From NCBI GenBank assembly GCA_022575985.1, contig JAKSXM010000007.1:31498501-31562500 (forward strand): a stretch of DNA of 64,000 nucleotides, read 5' to 3'. Position 1 is the stretch's first letter, and every line of letters starts with the position of its first letter. This document shows, piece by piece, positions 1-12,127 of this stretch. Under the pieces are notes generated by a model that was not told where the DNA came from, made no database searches, and saw only the letters and a list, made by a program, of their open reading frames with translations. Origin of the DNA: Anagrus nilaparvatae (Eukaryota; Arthropoda; Insecta; Hymenoptera; Mymaridae). Both the position numbers and the translations under genes were made by a program.

Positions 1-1404
1 AAATTTTTCTTCGTGCATCTGTTTATAAAATGTTTATAAAAATTCAAATTAAAAGAAAAATTTGCGGTTTTTATTTTTCTTTTGATTTCAGTTGTTTAAA
101 TATTAATTCAATTGTTTCAATTGTTGAATTTAAAATGCTTGAAATTAAAAAAAAAAATATTTTTAATTCAAAAAACAGCTGCTATTTCAAAAGTTTTTAA
201 CCCAGAACCATAAAAATTGGTAAGGTGTCATATTTTAACATACTAAATCCAGCCGAATTTGATTTTTCAAAATTCCTGACATTCGTTTTCCTATTAGGTC
301 ATTTTCATTAAGAATTACTTGAATATCTTTTTATAAAATATAAGTCTAATTTCGTAGAACTGACTATATATATCAATAGAAATCGTTATAACTTTTCCGT
401 ATGTGAAAATACCCATACCCATATTAATATCAGGTGAAAGTACATGGAATACTTAGTCTCCACTCCCAGTTTGAAGTTATTTGAAGTGACGGGTTTTGAG
501 TTATGAGCTATACGGTTGGTACGGCTCACATTTTCCAATTTTCCGGGTTTCGGTGGCTGAGAGCTATAAATTGGTCCCAATTTTCAAAAATTCACAGAGA
601 CGGCTAGAAACGATTTTACGATGTAAAATTTGGGGAGTGAAGAAATTTTATATATGTAATCACCTGTGCGAAGTTACAGCCCAATCGGAAGACCCCATCT
701 GGAGGTCAACGTACGTTTCACATGGAATCAGCCATAAAAATAATTTGATTTACTTTGTTCTTATTTACAGAACCTATTTTTGCAGGGGGAAACTTATTTT
801 ATTAATAATTAAACAAAATTATAGCGATTTTAGAATAAGTAAATGATCATATTTTAAAAATCTGCAGCTCTCCTCTCAATTTTTTTTTTATTTTGTACTC
901 CTTTACTATGAATGGTAATAAAGTTACGTTAAATTGAAATTCATTTATATTTTTTCATTCAAATAATATTTTTTACCAACCCGAAAAGAAAAATTTTTTT
1001 ACAAAAGAAAAACATGAAAAGTCTTTATATAGTTTTCTCCCCCCACCCCACAATCTACTCGTAAAAATTAGTAGTCTAGTAAAAATTGATTGTATGGATC
1101 GCTTTGGGGTGAGTTAGATCCTTTTACCCTAGATTTGGGATGAATGGCCCTCACACTATTGTGGGGCGAGTTAAATTTCTAAACCTGGGAAGAGAGGTGA
1201 ATGGCCCTCATACATGACACGGAAAATTCAAAGGAAAAACTAGGCCTTATTATAGGGAATAATTTACTCTGAAATGAATAATATAGACAAATAGCTGCAG
1301 CACGGGTCAGCAAGTTCACTCTTCGTTTTAGAGTAAAATTCTGGGTGATAATGGACGACGTATAATAATAACTATGCCCCATGTTATTTAAAATAATAAT
1401 AATA
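1..1404. other. AT-rich DNA without a recognised gene
   Basis: No coding region, RNA gene or mobile element could be recognised. An open frame of 116 codons at 496-846 (+) has no recognisable domain and a composition expected of chance. Near 1120-1215 the phrase 'gaatggccctca' occurs twice about 60 bp apart, which suggests a short decayed tandem duplication. Confidence 0.5.
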
Positions 1405-1457
1405 ATTTCATAATATTAAAAAACGACCTTTCCGAGCATTTTTTAATATTATGAAAT
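1405..1457. repeat. Short perfect inverted repeat (hairpin)
   Basis: A 19 bp arm at 1405-1423 and its exact reverse complement at 1439-1457 flank a 15-base GC-richer loop (cgacctttccgagca). Such a stem can extrude as a hairpin or be the core of a tiny MITE. No adjoining gene suggests a terminator or processing role. Confidence 0.7.
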
Positions 1458-1815
1458 ATATTACTCTCCTTATTATTGAGCGATAGAAAATATTGGATTT
1501 TCTTAAAATTCATTATAAAATAATAATAATGAAATAAATATTGAAATGAAAATAAAGCGAAAGACTTTATAAATAAACGAAATTATGATTTTTAGGCCTA
1601 AAATGGTTTCTAGTAGGTACTTATTTGGCTGCTCTTTCCGAATTTGAAGTCCATTTTCATCAAAAATCCCTCGGGGGTACAATATCAACCCCTAAATTGG
1701 GGTAAATTATAAATATGCTCGCAAAAATTTTTAAACGATTCAACACTTGAAACAATGGTTTTTCTTTAGAAAAAATAACTAGACAATCTGTATAAAATGT
1801 CAAAAAATCACGTGC

Positions 1816-2632
1816 GTACACGGAAAAAAATTCTAAGTTGTATTGACAAATAACTTTGTTGAAATATGCCAACAAAGTATTTGTTGAATTGTCATAGTTA
1901 CTTAGTTGATTCAAACAGTGTGAAAATTTTGTTTAAAAAAAATTATTTTTTTATTTTCTTTAATTTATTTTTTTTTTAGTTATTTTTTTTTGATAATTAT
2001 TTTTTTATATTTATTTAGGTACTTATTTATTTATTCATTTAAAATCTGTTAAAAAAACCGAAGAAAAATTTTGACTCCTACCAGGATTGAACAGAGGACC
2101 GTGGCTTCCAAGGCAGCGACATTATCCATTCTGCTAACAGGACACTTTGATTTAATAAAGAAATTTTAAGTACTGTATGTTAAAGATAACAATTTTCTAA
2201 ATTATATGCAGAATAAATTATACATACCCAGCGAAATGCATATTTAAAAATAATAGTTAAAACTATCATAAATAATTTCTAAGAAATTCCATTTCTTTAT
2301 TGAATAATAACATAAACAAAACCACGCTGCTGAAGAACATGTTCTGACTGGCCGCTGATAAATACATAAAAGGATAGAAAGAGAAAGAATGAATAAATAT
2401 TTTAAAATAAAAGAAAAAGCATTGGCCTAACTATTAAAATTAATCATATATTAATGTTGTAGGTTGTTGGTTAATCTATGTTGATTCAACAAAGATATAA
2501 CTGGTTAATTTAACGATTTTAATTTTGCTTGAATCAACAAAGTATTTGGTGGTCTAATGTTTTTATTTGACAATTCAACGCTTAATCTTTCCATTCAACA
2601 ACTTAAAATGTTAAACTTTTTTCAGTTACGTA
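1816..2632. mobile_element. Possible decayed TIR element
   Basis: The left edge (cacggaaaaaaattctaag, then ttgttgaattgtca) resembles the reverse complement of the right edge near 2560-2632 (ctgaaaaaagttta, then gttgaattgtca). The similarity is patchy, and no target duplication was found. The interval also contains a tRNA-like relic. It could be a degraded non-autonomous DNA transposon or chance similarity in AT-rich DNA. Confidence 0.25.
2073..2143 (-). pseudogene. tRNA-like relic (tRNA-derived repeat)
   Basis: Read on the minus strand this 71-base segment has an A-box-like run (TTAGCAGAATGGATAA) and a B-box-like run (TGTTCAATCCT) at tRNA spacing. The acceptor and T stems pair poorly and the anticodon stem has two mismatches, so a working tRNA is unlikely. 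It most resembles the head of a tRNA-derived SINE or a tRNA pseudogene of the Arg type. Confidence 0.4.
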
Positions 2633-4057
2633 ATGCGTTTAGTTTGTCTTGTATTTTTTTTACGTGTATATAATTGTTCAATACTGTAACAATCAGTTTT
2701 GAAGCTGATATATACAATTTTAATCTGATTTTAGGAAGGTTGGCCAAGTCTTCCAGTGGCTTGTAATTAGCTTGTATTTCAGAGAAGTTACTCAAAATGA
2801 AGTATTGATTTAACTTTTCTTAAATAAAATAAAATGTGTACTTACTTTTCTTTTTATTTGAATTGGATGTCCAAAATAAAATTGAATGAATAAAATTTAT
2901 TAACTGGATTTCAAAAAAAATTATTATGCTTTAAATATTTTTTTAAAAATTGAATTTATTTAACTAAAAAGAGAACTTTTAAGATTTACAAAATTTTTGT
3001 TAAGATGAGGAAGTTAAAACTAATGAACACTTTTTTAAAATAATTAATTTAAAATAAAATTAAGTTCAAAGCTTTCTTTTCTTACTTTTTTTCTTCATGA
3101 TTAACGCGAGTAACGTTCTGAGCTGGTTCAGAAGTACTTCGAGAAGGCCTTTACTAGGCGAAAACACGAGTATTTAAGCATCCCAAAAATTTATAAGATT
3201 GTACCACTTCGTACTTTATCGAAATCAGATGATGTTTTTCTTATCAATTTTAATGAAATTTACGTGGGAATTTTGTGTTTCATTAAATTTGACAAGTCAC
3301 TAAACAAATATTTTTGTTTTTGAACCTATTGTTTTGATTTTACCTTGAACTTAATTTTCTTTGTTTTTCACAAAAAAATTACTTTTAAATCCTTTCTCTT
3401 TTGGTTTTAAGCTAATCATGAGTTTTTCAAAAGTAATTTATTCATGAAAATAAAACTTAAGACTAATTATACGAAAACTTGATTTTTCATAAAAATTTCC
3501 TTATGAAAAATCTCTTTCCGAACTAATTCAAAAGTTAAAAAAAACTTAACGCTATGATTAAAATTCAGTTACATAATTTCATTGCCTTTTTAAAATTCAG
3601 TTTTAACATTCAAATTTTAAAATTTGCAATGTACCAAATTTTAAATTTAGGCTTAACTTAATCCTATCATGCTAAATGTTCCTCCCTTGAGTTTTCTTTA
3701 TAATTTATATTAAAAATAAAATTTTCCAATGACAAAAAAAACTCACAAGTGAAAATTTAAACCTTGCCTAACTCTTTCTAGTTACTTTATATTACCCAAA
3801 ACGAAATCGTTTTTCTCGCAAATGAAAATTTAGGTTCTATTTTGCAAGCTAGAAAAATATTTTCCGTTGTGCCTATAAATTTCCTCATTGAAAGAAAATA
3901 TCTGGAAATATTTTGAATTTAAATACACTGAAAAAATTTACAGGGCACTAAGCTTTGCGCTACACGGGAAAAAATTTCCGAACGGCCGATGACGTTACAA
4001 TACCTAGCAAACAATTTTTTTGCGTAATTTTAATAATTTTAAAACATTAAACGTAAA
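2144..4057. other. AT-rich DNA without a recognised gene
   Basis: Very A/T-rich sequence with many homopolymer runs. No exon, RNA gene or transposon protein was recognised on either strand. Confidence 0.5.
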
Positions 4058-4660
4058 TTCATTCTAAATTTTTTTCGATTAGTCGTCCTGTTTTATATAA
4101 AAGTTGCAACTTAAAATATTTTTGTGCAATGATTGCATTGAAATATTTTTATTGATTTTAGAAGAAACTATATGTTATTCTAAATTTTTTTCGATTAGTG
4201 TCCTGTTTTATATAAAAGTTGGAATTAAAAATGTTTTTATGCAATGATAGCATAGAAATATTTTTATTGATTTTAGAAGAAACTATATGCTATTCTACAT
4301 TTTTTTCGATTAGTGTCCTGTTTTATATAAAAGTTGGAATTTCAAATATTTTTATGCAATGACAGCATTTAAATTTTTTTTTTTTTGATTTTAGCTGAAA
4401 CTGTACATCATTTTAAATTTTTGTCTAATAGTCTCCTTTTTTATACAAAAGTTGTAATTATAAATATTTTTATGCAATGATTGTATTGAAATATTTTTGT
4501 AATATCAAAAATTTTTATGCAATGATAGCATTGAAATATTTTTATTGACTTTAGCAGAAACTATACACCATTTTAAATTTTTTTCGATTAGTTTACTGTT
4601 TTATATAAAAGTTGCAACTTAAAATATTTTTATTATTTTTATTATTTTTTTATTATTTAA
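4058..4660. repeat. Satellite-like tandem repeat, ~116 bp period, first block
   Basis: The phrase 'ttttcgattag' or a variant recurs at about 4076, 4192, 4307, 4424 and 4585. Each copy is followed by tgttttatataaaagttg and later by 'tttttatgcaatga', giving a period of 115-117 bp with one longer unit. The same units resume at 5957 and at 8820, so one array has been split by later insertions. Confidence 0.85.
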
Positions 4661-4669
4661 AATATATTT

Positions 4670-5957
4670 ATACCTTAGGTGGCCTCTAAAACATCTTGCT
4701 CTGACTTGCTTACTACCAACCTTGGGGTCCCTCAGGGATCAGTCTTGGTCCTGTTGCTATTTTGCCTGTATATAAGCGACCTCAAATCTTATCTACCTGA
4801 TGGAGTCTTCTATCTACTGTATGTAGACGACCTTCAAGTCTATGTACAGGTTCCGCCTGAAAAGGTATCATCTGGTATTCAAACATTGTCTCAGGTAGCT
4901 GAAAAGGTCTCACGATGGGCCGAAAATATTATGCTCCGCCTTAATCAAAAGAAAACCTCAGCTATTTTCTTTGGTACATCTACCTATGTCAATCGCCTTA
5001 ATCCGCTCAACTTAGAAATAGAGGTAGGCAACAGCATTAAAATTCCTTTTGTGAAGAAGTTAAAAGTTTGGGCGTTATAATCGACAGTAAGCTCTCATGG
5101 GATTCACAAGTATCAGCTGTCTCTAAAAAGATCAACAGGATACTCTACACATTAAGATTTATTAGACATTGTACGACAGAGACCTTACGGATTAGACTAG
5201 TACAGGCCCGAATTGTACCGCACTTAGACTATTGTAATACATTATATGTTGACGCAAACACTACGCTAAAAGCCCGGCTACAAAGACTGAGTAATGCATC
5301 ACTTAGATACATCTATGGAGTGAGTAGAGACACACGTATATCACCATACAGGAAAAAATTAAACTGGCTGTGCACTGACTCACGTAGACTTTACTTTACA
5401 GGCATTATAATTTATAATGATACTACGTCTACGTGAACCCTCCTATTTAATTGACTCTTTTGTTAGACATGTGCCTAGAGAAAATGCCAGGCGTCAACGT
5501 CGCACAAAAGAACTTGACCTTCCTGGATCAAAAAATTGTGGATCTCACTCTTTTCAAATCCAAGGTACAAAATTTTGGAACTCCCTACCCTCTGACATCC
5601 AATTTAAATCTTCCCTAAATAGCTTTAAAACTGCTCTATATAATTATTTACTTACACTAGATCCTTAATACGATATAACTATAATAAATAAGTAGCTAAG
5701 TTACTCTGCTTTCTAGTGTATAATACTTTAATCATTAAAATGACTGTGATAAATTTTTATCAACACCAAATTTAATCTACAATTAATATTATATATATTT
5801 ATATAAATTAAATATTACATTTATTTAATTTAAATTATTTACTTTAGACATTCATAACATTATATTATATATTTTGTAAAAACTGTTATGATCCATGAAT
5901 GTATATTTACTATTTTGTTCACGCAAATAAAGTTCTATATCTATCTATCTATCTATA
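4670..5957 (+). mobile_element. 5'-truncated CR1/Jockey-like LINE inserted in the satellite
   Basis: The element contains the last third of a LINE ORF2 (4679-5668) and about 290 bases of 3' UTR. It ends in a short tandem repeat tail (tatctatctatctatc, about 5938-5955). Satellite units lie on both sides, which shows the insertion direction and order. The 5' end is truncated inside the reverse transcriptase. The target duplication cannot be told apart from the flanking repeat. The tail of 4-base repeats in place of poly(A) is known from CR1-type and some Jockey-type elements. Confidence 0.75.
4679..5668 (+). pseudogene. LINE ORF2 3' part, reverse transcriptase, frameshifted
   Basis: The translation shows the RT motif GVPQGSVL followed by LLFCLYISDL, then the catalytic YVDD box within YVDDLQVY. 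A thumb region with HLDYC and the family-typical C-terminal tail (FWNSLP, then FKTALYNYLL) follow. The reading frame changes twice: near 5060-5075 and again near 5405-5440. Palm motifs A and earlier, and the endonuclease, are missing. The protein would reverse-transcribe its own RNA at a nicked target. This copy is dead. A related but different copy of the same family lies at 37511-37905, and another on the minus strand at 53990-54960. Confidence 0.8.
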
Positions 5958-6070
5958 CAAATGCTGGAATTTCAAATATTTTTATGCAATGTTAACAATG
6001 AAATATTTTTATTGATTTTGGCAGAAACTGTACACTATTCTAAATTTTTTTGAATAATGGTTTGTTATAT
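5957..6070. repeat. Satellite unit resuming after the LINE
   Basis: The sequence tttcaaatatttttatgcaa and the following 'cagaaactgtacactattctaaattttttt' spacing match the 116 bp satellite of 4058-4660. This shows that the LINE is an insertion in the array. Confidence 0.8.
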
Positions 6071-6079
6071 ACTCTCTAA

Positions 6080-6375
6080 GTTCTAATTTGTAAAAATACA
6101 GCCAAAATAACAAATTAATAAATTGCAGTCTGTAAACCTAATAATTTACAAATCAGAATCAGTAAACTTTAAAATTACAAACCGGTAACTGAGTTTATAA
6201 TCTGTAAATATTAAAATTACAAATTTGAAATAGTAAAGTTATAAGTTACAAATCGGTAAGCGCCAGCGTACTTTGTAAACCTTAAAACTACAAATTATAA
6301 TTTGTTATATTAGAAATTACAAATTTTAAACGGGAAAAGAGAATTTGTAAATTAAAATTAACAAATTAGGAAAAA
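6080..6375. repeat. Irregular short tandem repeat (ttacaaat-type)
   Basis: Variants of 'gtaaa..ttaaaattacaaat' recur about every 40-50 bases across this interval (for example near 6130, 6170, 6215, 6245 and 6290). The copies are diverged. No coding potential was seen. Confidence 0.5.
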
Positions 6376-6548
6376 TACAAAATAAACGCAAAGTAAAATA
6401 ACCTCCATTTTCTGATCTTGTCCGTTTAAAAAGTTTATTGAATAAAATTTACAAAAGATTTGGAAATCACTTATACCTAGTGTGCATAAGCAAGTGAAAT
6501 AAAATTGCAATTACCATTATTTTGATTATTTGAATTTATCCTCCGTGG

Positions 6549-7759
6549 CACAGTGGGATAGAAAAAGTCAGAAAAGATAGAAAAGGGAACAAAATTCGGC
6601 TTCAGCGTAATTTTGACTAAAAATAAAATTTAAAAAATGGAATTTATAGATTTTCATATATATTAAACGATAGGATACCGGTTTTTTTGAGAAAAAAAAT
6701 GTTGGAAAATTTTTTTAGGCGTGGGAAATCAAAATGTCGAATTTATAAAAAAAAAGTTTTTTGATAATATGTATACATAAAAATATGCTGAAAAAACCAT
6801 AATTAACCTAAAAATTTTATCTTAGCTGTATGTGTCTACTATAATTGTAAGTGTGTTAGTGGAATATTCGAAAAAACTTAAAAATTAAAAAAAATCAGAG
6901 TTTTATTAATTTTTCGGGTTTTTTACTTCCTAAAACGTACAAATAAAGTATATATGGGTTTTTTGCATCTCCCTTGGTCTTATGCTATGTCTGTGTATTT
7001 TTGTTTCTGTATGTGAGCGTGTATAAAATTGAATTTTCGCATTTTTAGTAGATTTTTTAAAATTTATTAAAAAATATATTAAATAATGAAATGGTTAACT
7101 TGTTAATAGATGACAAAACTTGAATGTATATGTGTATGGATATAAAATGTCTGCAGTTGTTTTGTCATCTATAAACAAGTTAACCATTTCATTATTTAAT
7201 ATCTTTATGATTAAATTTTAAAAAATCTACTAAAAATGCGAAAATTCAATTTTACACTCGCTCACATACAGAAACAAAAATACACAGACGTAGGATAAGA
7301 CCAAGGAAGATGCAAAAAACCCATATATATTTTATTTTTACGTTTTAGGAAGTAAAAAACCCGAAAAATGAATAAAACTCTAATTTTTTTTAATTTTTAA
7401 GTTTTTTCGAATATTCCACTAACACACCTACAATTATAGTAGACACATAGCTGAGATAAAATTTTTAGGTTAATTATGGTTTTTTCAGCATATTTTTATG
7501 TATACATATTATCAAAAAACTTTTTTTTTATAAATTCGACATTTTGATTGTCCCATTTTTTAGTGCCAAATTTTAAAAAATTTTTCCTAATTTCCCACGC
7601 CTAAAAAAATTTTCCAACATTTTTTTTCTCAAAAAAACCGGTATCCTATCGTTTAATATATATGAAAACCTATAAATTCCATTTTTTAAATTTTATTTTT
7701 AGTCAAAATTACGCTGAAGCCGAATTTTGTTCCCTTTTGACTTTTTCTAGCCCACTGTG
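6549..7759. mobile_element. Fold-back (near-palindromic) element, family A
   Basis: Two long arms, about 6549-7119 and 7159-7759, are near-perfect reverse complements around a 39-base loop (7120-7158). The whole 1.2 kb element could fold into one long hairpin. Termini read CACAGTGGG...CCCACTGTG, and a 5 bp direct repeat CGTGG (6544-6548 and 7760-7764) is the likely target duplication. A 16 bp internal duplication near 6575 distinguishes the left arm from the right. No transposase is encoded, so it is non-autonomous. The second member of the family is at 44865-46403; both carry 'cggcttca.cg.aattt' just inside the ends. Confidence 0.85.
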
Positions 7760-7828
7760 CGTGGGTCCTCTGTGACGATATCGTCATCCGCTTTTTTCGA
7801 CGTTCGTGTATCTCAGACATACGCAAAT

Positions 7829-8730
7829 AATAGAAGCAAATAAGACTGAAAAGTCAATGAATAGTGATGTAAAAGGGGAGCCAGGTTTTTTTATATTTTC
7901 TGATAGTTTTTATAGAACTTAGTAACAGGGTATGTTTTTTGTAGATTTTAAGCTTCCGCTTCCCCCCAAAAATGGCCAAAAACTGTTTTTTTATGAATTT
8001 TTAAAAAATTTCTTGACTATTTTTAAAATATCTCTGGCTAAAGTGATCGTAAAAAAAAAAAAAATGGAAAATTTTCGTTATTGAGTGTACAATAGAACTA
8101 TGGTGGTAGGGCTGCATTAAAAGTAGATTCTAACCTCCAAAAATTGATTTGACTAATTTTATTATTTTTTTTACTAAAAATGTAATAAATCCTGAATAAA
8201 TCCTTGGATTTTTATAAAAATTGGTGAAAATGCGTATTTTACGTATGCTATCAAGTGGTAAAATTTTTAAAAAAAAATTTGAAGTTTTACGGCCACAATT
8301 GGCAAAAATCGCCAAATTTTGAAATTAGCGCCATTTTATGAGAGAATATTATAGATTAATTTTTTTTTTTTAAACGATAGGTTTTTATATGTACTTTAAC
8401 CTGGATGTACTTTAAGTTATGCTAATTAAATATTTGTGCCCATTTTAGGGCATTAATGTGAAAAAAAAATCAAAATTTTTATTTTTTTCACATTCTGCTG
8501 CATATTGTATACTTTTTATATAATTTTTTAATATTTTGTATTAAAAAAAATGAAAATTAGAGTTAGCCATCAGAACTAATGAAAAATGACCTAACCTAAC
8601 CTCAAAAACCACTTTTAATGAACTTATATAACTATAAATATCAGAATGGTTTCAACAATTAAAAAATATTTTTAGTTATAAATAGCCAAATCTGGGTAGG
8701 TTTTTTTTGAAGGTATATATCTGAAGCTTA
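7829..8730. mobile_element. Single arm of fold-back family B
   Basis: From 'tagaagcaaataaga' onward the sequence is colinear with one arm of the element at 15377-18057. Shared landmarks in order are 'agtgatgtaaaaggg', 'atatctctggctaaa', 'aacctccaaaaa', 'gaaattagcgccatttta', 'tatgtactttaacct' and 'gcccattttagg'. It is more diverged and only one arm is present, so it is a deleted or half copy. Confidence 0.75.
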
Positions 8731-8819
8731 AAACCCTAGAATATTTTTCCTTAATACCCATTAGGGCCGGAGTTATGAATTTTTAACCAAAAATCAAAAA
8801 AATGCTCGTTTTCCGCTGG

Positions 8820-8990
8820 TATTTTAAATATTTTTATGCAATGTAAATATTGAAATATTTTTATTCACTTTGACAGAAACTATACTTCATTCTAAATTTT
8901 TTTGAATAACGCTTTGTTATATATAAAAATTGGGATTTCAAATATTTTTATGCAATGTTAATGTTGAAATATATTTTTAAAAAATAATAT
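8820..8990. repeat. Satellite units, third block
   Basis: One and a half units of the 116 bp satellite recur here ('aaatatttttatgcaatg' twice, with 'cagaaactatacttcattctaaatttttt' between). They show that the array once ran uninterrupted through the insertions between 4660 and 8820. Confidence 0.75.
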
Positions 8991-9079
8991 ATGAAAAAAT
9001 TCAAAAAAATTCATCGAATAAGGAATTTGATATCGACATTATAAAAAAATATTTGAAGTCTAAAAAATAAAAAAAAAAT

Positions 9080-9293
9080 AATTTGGATGTCGACAGTCCC
9101 CGTTATGAGAAAATAAGAAAAAAAAATTTTTCAGATGTCGTCAGTCCTAGTTATGAGAAAATAAAAAAAAAATTTTTTTAGATGTCGGCAGTCCTAGTTA
9201 TGAAAAGATAAAAAAAAAAATTTTTTTAGATGTCGGCAGTCCTAGTTATGAGAAAATAAAAAAAAAAAATTTTTAAGATGTCGGCAGTAATAG

Positions 9294-9324
<31 letters not shown>

Positions 9325-9345
9325 TTTAGATGTCGGCAGTCTTAG
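9080..9345. repeat. 48 bp tandem repeat, six copies
   Basis: The core 'agatgtcggcagtcctagtt' and its variants begin at about 9086, 9134, 9181, 9229, 9277 and 9329, giving a 47-52 bp period. Poly(A)/poly(T) runs of variable length fill the rest of each unit. Confidence 0.85.
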
Positions 9346-9889
9346 TCTTCAATGAATGCATTAAATAAAAAACTAAACAAATTTCCTTTAGAAAATCTTT
9401 TACTAAATAGAATGCAACTAGGTTTTTACATTTTGATACAATCCATTTTAAGTTATCAAGTGGCGAAAATGACAACTTTTTGAGTTTTTAAATTTAAACT
9501 ACTTAGCTTCAAACCGTTGTAACTCCAAACTGAGAACTCAAATTAAAAAAAATAAAGAGATCGATAGCATTTTTTCCAAGAAATAATATGCACTAAAGCT
9601 TATTTCGAAAAACCCCTTAGATTCTGAGAAAAATCAGTTTTAGTAAAAAAAATTTAAATTTTTTTATGTTTTCGACCACTAACTTCTGAGATTGATATCT
9701 CAAAATCTATTGAATATTTTTTAAAAATAAAAAAATAGGATGGGGATATTTCTTTAAAGATTAATTTGAAACAATTTTCATGTATTTACGTCCATACAGC
9801 TCTTCATAAATGAGTGCTGAATAATATTAAAAATAATCAATTTTTTCGATTATTTCATTTTAATATATATAGGATAGGATTCATGTAAA
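9346..9889. other. AT-rich DNA without a recognised gene
   Basis: No exon, RNA gene or element protein was recognised on either strand. Confidence 0.45.
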
Positions 9890-10740
9890 CGACCCCTTAT
9901 ATTAATGTAAGAAAGAGAGAGTAAGTACGCGTGCACTTGACCTCCGGTCAGAGTGCGTATAGCCGACGTAAAGAGCGTTTGATCTTTTAATAAACGCACA
10001 TATTATAATAATCAAAATTTTTTTATAATTAATTAAAGTTTCCTTTCACCACCCATTAAAAATATCCAAATTAATATACAGTCCACAATATTTGGTCCTT
10101 CGATCCATAGAAGATTTTTCAAAAAAAAGAAATTTTTGCATCATCGAGTCAGTGCTTGTGGTGATACACCAAAAAATTTAAACAAAGAAAAGGGGACGCC
10201 ATGCGGTGATAATCTTCCTTAAAATTTTATTTCATCAGTGATTTTTTTTTGTGGTGATAAACAAAAATTAAAAAATTAAGCTATAAAAAAAAAAATACAA
10301 GACAGTGAAAAATATATATAAAAAAAAAACCGTGCAAATATATGAAAATTTCAACATGGCTGTGCACGTGATTTCAAGAGTAAAATAAATCACAATCTTT
10401 CATCATTCTCAGAAATTAAATCGAAGAAGAAGAAAGAAAAGACGGAAGTTTTATTTTCATCGTCTTCATTTGTCCATCTCTCTCTTTCTTTCATTAACTG
10501 AAGAAGACGGAACGGGAACTCCAAAATTTTTAAAAATCAAATTTCGATTTCCGTTTTAAAAAGAGGGGAGGATATCAAAAATTCATCGTCAATATTCCGC
10601 CATCTTACTGCAAGCAGAAAACATAACCGGCAAGAAGCGACATCAGCGGCGCAAGAAAGTAGAAAAATTCGTCGTCGTTGCTTCGCCATTTTTTTTGATA
10701 CCAGCAGACGACAACGTGGATGCCGCCTCATTACTTTAAG
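9890..10740 (+). mobile_element. Possible LTR-retrotransposon end and leader
   Basis: A GC-richer stretch (9900-9990) with 'taataaacgcaca' looks like the R-U5 part of an LTR. About 110 bases later comes 'atttggtccttcgatcc', a phrase resembling the leader that follows the LTR in insect LTR elements. Purine-rich 'gaagaagaagaaag' sequence continues to about 10740. No gag or pol frame follows. The call rests on resemblance only; it could equally be a repeat of another kind. Confidence 0.25.
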
Positions 10741-11083
10741 TTATGTTGTCTTTTTCTTAACTCTTTCTTCTTTCTTAATTTTTTCTTTTTGGTTAATAAA
10801 AACATTAACTTTAAACTTTAAAAAAAATTTTTTTTTTAAATAAGTTATATCAAAAAATAAATTAAATTTTTTCAAATTAAATTCAAAATAAGCTATCTTT
10901 ACTTAAAAAAAAAAAAAAAACAAAGTTCTGCCAAAAGTGACAGTAAATAATTTTAAACAAAATATTTACTTGCTTAAGGCAAATAAAAAATAGTGGAGTA
11001 ACCTATTATTGTATGTATATTTTTTGCTCATTCTTTTTGTTTATAAACAACTCTCTCTTTCAAAAAAAAATTAAAAATTAGTA

Positions 11084-11560
11084 CCTGTCAAGGCTCATGG
11101 GCAACATAGGGGGGCCCAAACCAGGGAAGCAAAGACCCCTCATTTCCGTGGTGAACTCTGTTCTGCTATATGGCTCGGAAGTTTGGGCGGACGCCCACCG
11201 AATCAAGAAGTACAGGCATAAGATATGCTCTGTACAGAGGCAAACGATCGCCAGCGCACACGGTATCGCTATCGGTGATTCAGGTGGTAGCTAGTGTCCT
11301 TCCTATTGACCTGCTAGCATTGGAGCAAATCCATATATGAAATTGTAGAGGAGCTCGAAGTGGCTTCTACCCACGCCCGCTCCAATGCTATGATAAAATG
11401 GCAGGGACGATGGGACAGTCACAAGAGTGGCCGGTAGACACACAGACTGATTCTAGATCTAGATCTGGATGCTTGAATGGGAGGCGAACGTAGGAAGGTA
11501 GATTTCTATTTCACGCAGTTCTTCACAGGTCACGGAAGTCCGTGAGATGTTGAGGAAATA
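11084..11560 (+). pseudogene. R1-clade LINE fragment (ORF2 C-terminal region)
   Basis: The sequence is colinear with about 27026-27530 of the longer R1-clade element in this window (shared 'tgtcaaggctcatgg', 'cccaaaccagggaagc', 'ctcggaagt.tgggcg', 'acctgctagcattggag'). Translation begins with MGNIGGPKPGK and VNSVLLYGSEVW. Frameshifts, stops and deletions break it, and both ends are truncated. The piece belongs to the region after the reverse transcriptase palm. Confidence 0.8.
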
Positions 11561-12104
11561 GCAAAAAGTGGAAAATAAACATTTCTTGCTTTGAAATAGG
11601 AAAACTTAGGAATATAATTTTGATTTAAAATTATATAAAAACATTAAGCGTACTTTTGATTGTAGGACCTTTTGAATACAAGTTAATAAGCAGCTTCGCA
11701 ATGCGTAAAGGCTTAATCAGTAAATGCATTTCAGGCTGCAAAAATTATGGCTTTTTTAATACAAAAAATATTTAAAAAAAAAAAGTTTAAAACAAAGAAA
11801 ATTACAATAAGCTGATTTGTAAGCTGATTTTCTTTCATTCCTTACAATACAGTAAATCTCTACCTGATAACTTTTTTTTTTGTCGTAAAAAAATGTTTAA
11901 AAAACTAATTTTATTAATTATTACAATTTTAATAATACATTTGTCCTAATAATTCACAGTAATTAATTAAAATTAATTTTAATTATTTTTTAGCTTTTTC
12001 TCTCTGTCATACCGATTTTACCAACTTTTTTATCGACAAAAAGGTGAAAGAGGAAGAGGAAGAAAAATTTGACTTGAGAGAATAACCCCCATGAAAAATA
12101 TGTC
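11561..12104. other. AT-rich DNA without a recognised gene
   Basis: Nothing was recognised beyond A/T-rich sequence and homopolymer runs. Confidence 0.45.
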
Positions 12105-12127
12105 TTCTAAGAGAGTTTGATTTGGTG

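Noticed and set aside
496..846. 116-codon open frame (+) as a gene
   Set aside because: No domain, no supporting splice or promoter context, and a composition like that of chance frames in AT-rich DNA.
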